From Rattus norvegicus (Eukaryota > Chordata > Mammalia > Rodentia > Muridae), in contig NC_086031.1 in assembly GCF_036323735.1 (NCBI RefSeq), positions 45,094,725 through 45,158,724 on the forward strand: DNA of 64,000 bases, given 5' to 3'. Shown piece after piece: positions 59,559 through 64,000 of the stretch (position 1 is the stretch's first letter; the number at the start of each line of letters is the position of its first letter). A program made the translations under genes and the position numbers. The notes beneath the pieces are model-generated. The model saw only the letters and a list, made by a program, of their open reading frames with translations, was not told the origin of the DNA and did not search any database.

Positions 59559-59589
<31 letters not shown>

Positions 59590-59881
59590 CTGTCTTTCAC
59601 ATACTGATCTGCCAGGTCTACAGGGGAAAAACTGAACTGATTGTGAATTCTGACGTTATTTTCCTTGTGACTTCGGTTAAAAGAAGCCTTTGTAATACTC
59701 TATGTATGTCATCTGCTATCAAAAAGAAACATTACCTAAAAAAGAGTACCTCCCCAAGTGCCACACCTACCCCAATAGAAGGAGTAAGGAAAGGGTGCAT
59801 TTCAAATCCAAACTGTTCCCAAAAGCTAAACTCAAACCACAGGAACTGTTTTCCCCAAATCAGGAGAAATCAAAATCGAAG

Positions 59882-60022
59882 CCAGCAGGGTATGGTAACA
59901 TACCCATTTAATCCCAGCACTCTGGAGACAGAGGCAGGCACCTCTCTGACTTTGAATCCAGCATGGTCTACACAGAGATCCAGGCCAGCCAGGACTACAT
60001 ACTGAGACGCTGTGTCAAAACA
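59882..60022 (+). mobile_element. B1 SINE
   Basis: cccatttaatcccagcactc, gacagaggcaggcacctctc and gatccaggccagccaggac. Confidence 0.9.
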
Positions 60023-60033
60023 ATAATTGTTTT

Positions 60034-60123
60034 GTTTTTTTTTTCTTTTTTTTTTCAGAGTTGGGGACCGAACGCAGGGCCTTGTGCTTGCTAGGCAACC
60101 GCTCTACCACTGAACCAAATCCC
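60034..60123 (-). mobile_element. ID element with 15-bp target-site duplication
   Basis: T-rich tail, then cagagttggggaccgaacg to gaaccaaatccc. The duplication AACAATAATTGTTTT is at 60019-60033 and 60124-60138. It inserted into the A-tail end of the adjacent B1, 150 bases from Dyrk3 exon 2. Confidence 0.93.
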
Positions 60124-60281
60124 AACAATAATTGTTTTAAAAAACAAAATAAACTCCCCCCCAAAGCCAAAAGAAACCAACGCCATAACAACAAAGGGAA
60201 GTCTGTGTTGCCATCGATACAGATCCACGCCTGAACATTAACTAGCATTTCTTCTTCCTCAAGGATCGTTTACTTACTTAC

Positions 60282-60393
60282 ATTTAGCCTTCTGGAGACA
60301 GGTGCTTCAGAGGGATTGCAAAGTGTGTTTGTATAGGGTGGGCACTTGGTTTCATCTATCATCATGAAGGTATCATAGACACCATCCCCCAAC
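60282..60393 (-). CDS. Dyrk3: Dyrk3 coding exon 2
   Basis: This 112-nt exon has acceptor cctag|GTTGGG (AG at 60394-60395) and donor CTAAAT|GTAAGT (GT at 60280-60281). Its first base completes an Arg codon begun in exon 1. It then encodes 37 residues beginning LGDGVYDTFMMIDETK and ending SRRLN, and it joins exon 3 in phase 0 (ITTE...). This matches the N-terminal region of human DYRK3 as I know it. The part after DETK differs (CPPYTNTL in place of CPPCSNVL), as expected for the fast-evolving disordered N-terminus. It is too short to stand out as an open frame, so only the splice sites and homology reveal it. Confidence 0.95.
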
Positions 60394-60559
60394 CTAGGAG
60401 AACGGGTTGCAGATAAAACCGGTCAGTAAATAAACAAAATGAGCTTGCATTTTCAAAACACCCCAGGCCCTGTTTCTTACCCTTTCTGACACTGCACAAA
60501 AACAAGCTGCGTGTTGAGCAATGGAAGACAAGAATCCCAGTCTTTCTCTTTCATTTTAA

Positions 60560-60677
60560 AAATTAATTTTTTTCTGAGACAGGGTTTCTTACGTAGCCCT
60601 GGTTGTTCTAAAACTTGTGATGTAGACCAGACTGGCCTCAGACTCACACTACTCCACATCCTGCTCCACCTCTGTAC
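60560..60677 (-). mobile_element. B1 SINE
   Basis: gagacagggtttcttacgta, gccctggttgttctaaaact and tagaccagactggcctcag. Confidence 0.85.
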
Positions 60678-60744
60678 CAACACGTTTCCCTTTTCTTCTT
60701 AAAGGAAAATATTTCTAGATTCAAATTTTAAAATAGTTACAACA

Positions 60745-60900
60745 GGCTGGTGCGGTGGCACACTCCTCTAACCCCCTCACTCAGGAGGCAGAGGCAGGTG
60801 GATCTCTAAGTTTGAGGTCAGCCTAGTCTACAGAGTGAGTTCCAGGACAGCCAGAACTACATAATAAAGAGACCCGTCTCTAACTAACAAATAATAAGTA
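60745..60900 (+). mobile_element. B1 SINE
   Basis: aggctggtgcggtggcacac, gaggcagaggcaggtggat and gagttccaggacagccagaa. Confidence 0.92.
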
Positions 60901-62120
60901 ATCAAAATAGTTACAACAAATCTTACTTTCTGAATGTTGTTCAAAAAAAAATGAGACCACCAATTAATATTACTTAAAAATGAAGACTAATCTGAATAGT
61001 AAACCTAAACGCAGAAAGAAATAAACTTGATGGAGGAGTCTGTTTTAGAATCCGAGTCCGAGTCCTGAATTCCAGTCTCAGCACCCAGCTGTGCTGCCTT
61101 CCCCCGCTGAACAGGCTCACAGGTATGGGAAGAAAAAGAACTACTCAGACTAGCAAGGAACAGACTGACCTCTCTTTATTATTTTATGCACCCACTTACA
61201 GCTAACCTAACTAGTGAAAAAAGGCAGCCAAGAGGAACCTACCAGGGTGCTTTAAGTTACAAAATGTTCGGAATCTCTCTCCTGTTTCCACTTCATTTCC
61301 TGGTATATGGGATGTTTAAAATGCCAAAGGAGTACAGAACGCGTCTGTTTTTAACACTGTGGGTCCTCCACTGCGAAGGCACACAAGGGTCAGGACTTAC
61401 TAAAGCCACAAGATGACCTTGAATAATGCATTTTATCTGCTCCCCAAGACTACGTACTTCCCGGTCACACGCGTCACCGGCTCACGTTGTCATCTCAGAT
61501 GATATACTACGAACACAACCATGACTAGGTAACATTTTTCATTGTCTTTAAAAAATATCTTTAATTATTCCAGTCACTTTGGAGATCTGTCTTATAAAAT
61601 TACTTCTGGAGTTTAACAGAAGTGTTAAAGGAATAAAAGAGGGCTTTTAAAAAAACCCACAAGAAATTAAAATGTCTTCTAAAAAGAAAAAAAATTTTTT
61701 GACGTTCAGACAGCGTGTTTTGATAACAGAAGGCAATTTTCCGGACCGGACCGGCCTCTGCCATATAGCACGAGGAAACACACAGGGACCAGCACCGCAT
61801 CTGCAGAGCAACAGCCAGAGGCGAACGACCCGATTGGGTTCCCTTAGCCAGGGCCGGATGCGGGGGTCCCACAAAGCCAGGCGGCATTTAGGGAACAAGG
61901 TCCTGGGTCTCTGCTCTTCCACCCCAGGGGCAGGGCGGGCTCCGCAGACTCTCGGAGCAACAGGGCGCGGTTCACAGGTCTTGCGCACAGGTCCCAGCCC
62001 CGGCTCTCCCGAGGCCGCGCCGTCCCGCCCGCCCTTCCCCTCCCTTCCCGCTCACCGCCCTGATGGACAGGCAGCCCAGACCCGCAAGGAGTCCTCCCGC
62101 TCCTACCCGGGCGCCGTTAC

Positions 62121-62197
62121 CTCCGCTGCTGCGGCGGGAGCCCGGCCCCCGGCAGCGCCGCGTCCTTCCTCCCGCGCTCGCGGGCTGCGCCTCCCAT
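62121..62197 (-). CDS. Dyrk3: Dyrk3 coding exon 1, initiator Met to residue 25 plus two bases
   Basis: The initiator ATG is at 62195-62197, with G at -3 and G at +4. The exon encodes 25 codons beginning MGGAARERGRKDAALPGAGL and ending PPQQR, plus the first two bases (AG) of a split Arg codon, then donor AG|GTAACG at 62119-62120. This follows human DYRK3 MGGTARGPGRKDAG closely. The exon sits inside the CpG island. The three coding exons total 77 + 112 + 1572 nt including the stop, which gives 586 aa, against 588 in the human protein. The two-residue difference lies in exon 3 (one in the SPASQG region, one at LTTDK). The transcription start was not determined; the 5' UTR lies above 62197. Confidence 0.95.
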
Positions 62198-62337
62198 CGC
62201 GAGCTCGCCCCGCGGGCACAGAGGCGGCGGTTGGCCCGGTGGGTCGCCTCTAGCCCCGCACCTGCAGGCTTCACTACAAGCCGCGGCTCTGAGATGGGCT
62301 CGCGCGGTCCGCAGGGAGACCGCGCGGGTGCAGCCGC

Positions 62338-62350
62338 GTCGCCTAGCAAC
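62338..62350. promoter_or_regulatory. X-box (RFX factor site) upstream of Dyrk3
   Basis: The 13 bases GTCGCCTAGCAAC fit the RFX consensus GTNRCC-N(0-3)-RGYAAC with one spacer base and no mismatch. The site is an imperfect palindrome about 140 bases upstream of the Dyrk3 initiator ATG, inside the CpG island, where functional RFX sites usually lie. Binding is inferred. Confidence 0.55.
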
Positions 62351-62420
62351 CGCGCACGCTGTGCCGCGCCTGCGTAATGCTGCTGCGGAGGGAGCAGGCT
62401 GGAGGCGGAGCGAGGGGCGT

Positions 62421-64000
62421 GCTGTTTAGGGTAGTGTGTTTGCTGGTCCTTTTAGCTGAAGAGGAAACAGGCTCCAGAACCTGTGCTTCTTAGTACTCAC
62501 CTAGCAGTGAAACCAGCCATGGGCGCTTCAGCCGCACAGCTTTCCTGCTCAGCAGGCCGCTTGGAGAGCTCTACGCATCTTTAATGTGTGAAAGCGAGCC
62601 TCACTCTTGCTGGAAAGTACCGTATGTTAAGTCCATTTCGACAGTTAAAATGGAAGTGAAAAGAAAGGCTGTTAAGCCACAGAAGAGGTGGTGGTTGTGA
62701 TGTTGAGCTTGGTACCCACCAGATTTCCTAAGGATGCAAAACTCCTCTGCAAGAACGGATCTGATTCCCAACACACTCATGGCAGTTCACCACCATTCAT
62801 AATTCTAGTTCCAGGGCGTTCAACGCCCTGTTCTGACTTCCGAGAGTAGCAGGCACACATGTGGTGCACAGACATAAACTCATACACGTAAGATGAGCCC
62901 ATTGGATCCTTCAGAAAAACCAAAGGTTCTTTCACGCATCGGACGAGCACGCCACCTGGTGCACACTGGAAATTATTTCAAAGAGCATAATTCATGAATC
63001 TTCAAATGTCCAATCGAGGCCCTCTTTTGGATTTGTAAAAGTCACGGTTTCCACTCTCATCTCAGAAGATCCACACCCTCTTTACAGCTAAGAATCTGTC
63101 CATTTGGGACACTTTACTTTCTTCTATTCAGTGTTGCCTTAGCCTGTGATATAAGTAAAGACGTTTTCTTCAATGATAACCTTTTAGAAGTTTCTAAATA
63201 GCTTTTTCTTTCTGTCTTGCCTACATCACAACCAGTGCAATCTTGCTTTCCTAGGGTTTTTGTTTGTTTTGTTCTGTTTTTAAATCGGGCTCTCTGACTC
63301 TCTTTGAAGAAAGAGTTCCGCAGCAACAAAAGGCACCTCCCAGCTCCAAGATTACAAAACTCTCTCAACCAGCCTGCTCTTTGGACAAGTAAGAGAAGAA
63401 TACCTCAGACTACTTTACTACCGGAAAGGGTTGAATGGGACTTGCCTGAGCTTGTTTAATTACCTCACTGCCAATCACTGCAAGTCTTCCCTTCGGTCTT
63501 TAATACACGCTTCATCCAGAGCCAAGCTAACACATCTCTGTTCTGCTTCTTGCCTCTAGGGGTGTTGGGGAGTGGATACAGAGGCTGCCTTTGTCTTTAG
63601 TCGGTTATTTCCAAGGTAAGGGAGGGAGAACTCCTTGAGGGTACTGGACCTCATGAGTTTCTGACCTTGGTGACCTAAGTACTTTTCAGTATTTCTTCAA
63701 AGAACCCCTGTTTTGTAACAATGACCACACCCTCATTAAGCAATTGCCCTGTGCCCCCCAGCCCTTGAGAAGCCTCATTTAAATGTACTTCAACATCTCT
63801 TCAGCATCAAATGTACAGAAATTGAAACAATGCAAAGAAAACACGGTTTCTGTAAACATGTGATCTCTTGAACCATATGCAAAATATATTTGATAAATGT
63901 TATATTAAGTAAGTAAAAGGGGGCACATGCCAGTGGGAAGACAAAGTTTTGAGGAAGTGAGGAGTGAGAGGAGGGACTTTGGTTGGATACGATCATATAT
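62421..64000. other. Upstream flank of Dyrk3
   Basis: No gene is recognised. About 62730-62895 resembles an old B3 SINE in + orientation (detticpriming SINE body ending ggcacacatgtggtgcacagacataaactcatacac). The remainder is AT-rich sequence without repeats or open frames that I recognise. In human the next gene upstream is EIF2D, but no EIF2D exon is visible here. Confidence 0.6.

Larger units (their letters stand above)
53460..60281 (-). other. Dyrk3: Dyrk3 intron 2
   Basis: This 6.8 kb intron has a GTAAGT donor at 60276-60281 and an acceptor AG at 53460-53461. It is mostly repeats: three related rodent DNA elements, several B1, B2 and ID SINEs, a CA microsatellite at 58719-58763, GA-rich sequence at 54290-54370 and a perfect 54-base duplication at 56321-56441. 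The stretches 55340-56320, 57740-58190 and 58220-58700 show no gene or repeat that I recognise. Confidence 0.9.
60394..62120 (-). other. Dyrk3: Dyrk3 intron 1
   Basis: This intron is bounded by the donor GTAACG at 62119-62120 and the acceptor CTAG at 60394-60397. It holds the 3' half of the CpG island (to about 61750), two B1 elements (60560-60677 and 60745-60900), and about 700 bases of apparently unique sequence. Within the unique part, at 61296 on the minus strand, is a short MKWK-encoding stretch discussed in the findings. Confidence 0.9.
62119..62420 (-). promoter_or_regulatory. Dyrk3: Dyrk3 promoter and first-exon part of CpG island
   Basis: CpG dinucleotides are dense from about 61750 to 62420, covering exon 1, the start of intron 1 and the upstream flank; the rest of the locus is CpG-poor. 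No TATA box is seen. GC-box-like runs are present (for example ggggcgtg near 62414). An RFX-type X-box is listed separately. The region has the look of a housekeeping-type TATA-less promoter reading leftward. The exact start site cannot be read from sequence. Confidence 0.75.

Noticed and set aside
61672..62377. Frames of 193, 125 and 104 residues around the Dyrk3 CpG island
   Set aside because: GC-rich shadows; the true coding frame is the 77-nt exon 1 on the minus strand.
1..64000. CRISPR array, operon, or prokaryotic-type defence or mobile system
   Set aside because: The tandem arrays lack unique spacers, and the window is clearly mammalian with split kinase genes and SINEs.

Overview
The window is rodent nuclear DNA and most likely rat. 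It carries dense B1, B2/B3, B4 and ID SINEs plus many long CA, CT and GA microsatellites. At least seven ID elements (the BC1/tRNA-Ala family that expanded in rat) are present, several still flanked by intact target-site duplications. Only two protein-coding genes can be supported, both on the minus strand and both protein kinases: Dyrk3 (three coding exons, complete) and Mapkapk2 (first coding exon only). Dyrk3 followed by Mapkapk2 in the same orientation is the order I know for the mammalian region leading into the IL10 cluster (human 1q32; rat chromosome 13 by inference).

Layout from high to low coordinate, which is the direction of transcription. 62.4-64 kb is upstream flank with one old SINE. 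About 61.75-62.42 kb is the CpG-rich Dyrk3 promoter and exon 1, with a perfect RFX X-box. Dyrk3 intron 1 is 60394-62120 and exon 2 is 60282-60393. Intron 2 (53460-60281) is full of SINEs and holds three copies of one rodent DNA element. The large last coding exon is 51888-53459, with a candidate ATTAAA poly(A) signal near 51.68 kb. About 34 kb between the genes (17.7-51.6 kb) contains only repeats, including a 339-base uninterrupted pyrimidine tract and a three-layer nest of L1, DNA element and B2. The Mapkapk2 CpG island and exon 1 lie at about 16.6-17.7 kb. Everything below 17.06 kb is the start of Mapkapk2 intron 1; no exon 2 is visible.

The spliced Dyrk3 model assembled here (77 + 112 + 1572 nt of coding sequence) gives 586 residues in a consistent frame. 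It replaces the naive single open frame of the last exon, whose first 30 codons are intronic. DYRK3 and MK2 are both stress-linked serine/threonine kinases (condensate dissolution and mTORC1 recovery for DYRK3; p38-dependent mRNA control for MK2). Nothing in the sequence shows that they are co-regulated.

I found no sign of an undescribed enzymatic or mobile system. The items worth checking are gene-model and regulatory details (an in-frame CUG upstream of Mapkapk2, a possible relic of the alternative Dyrk3 first exon, the X-box) and unusual repeat architectures (ID insertions without A-tails, nested insertions, minisatellites, the H-DNA-prone tract). Repeat family names come from recognising consensus features, so boundaries are approximate unless a target-site duplication is given.
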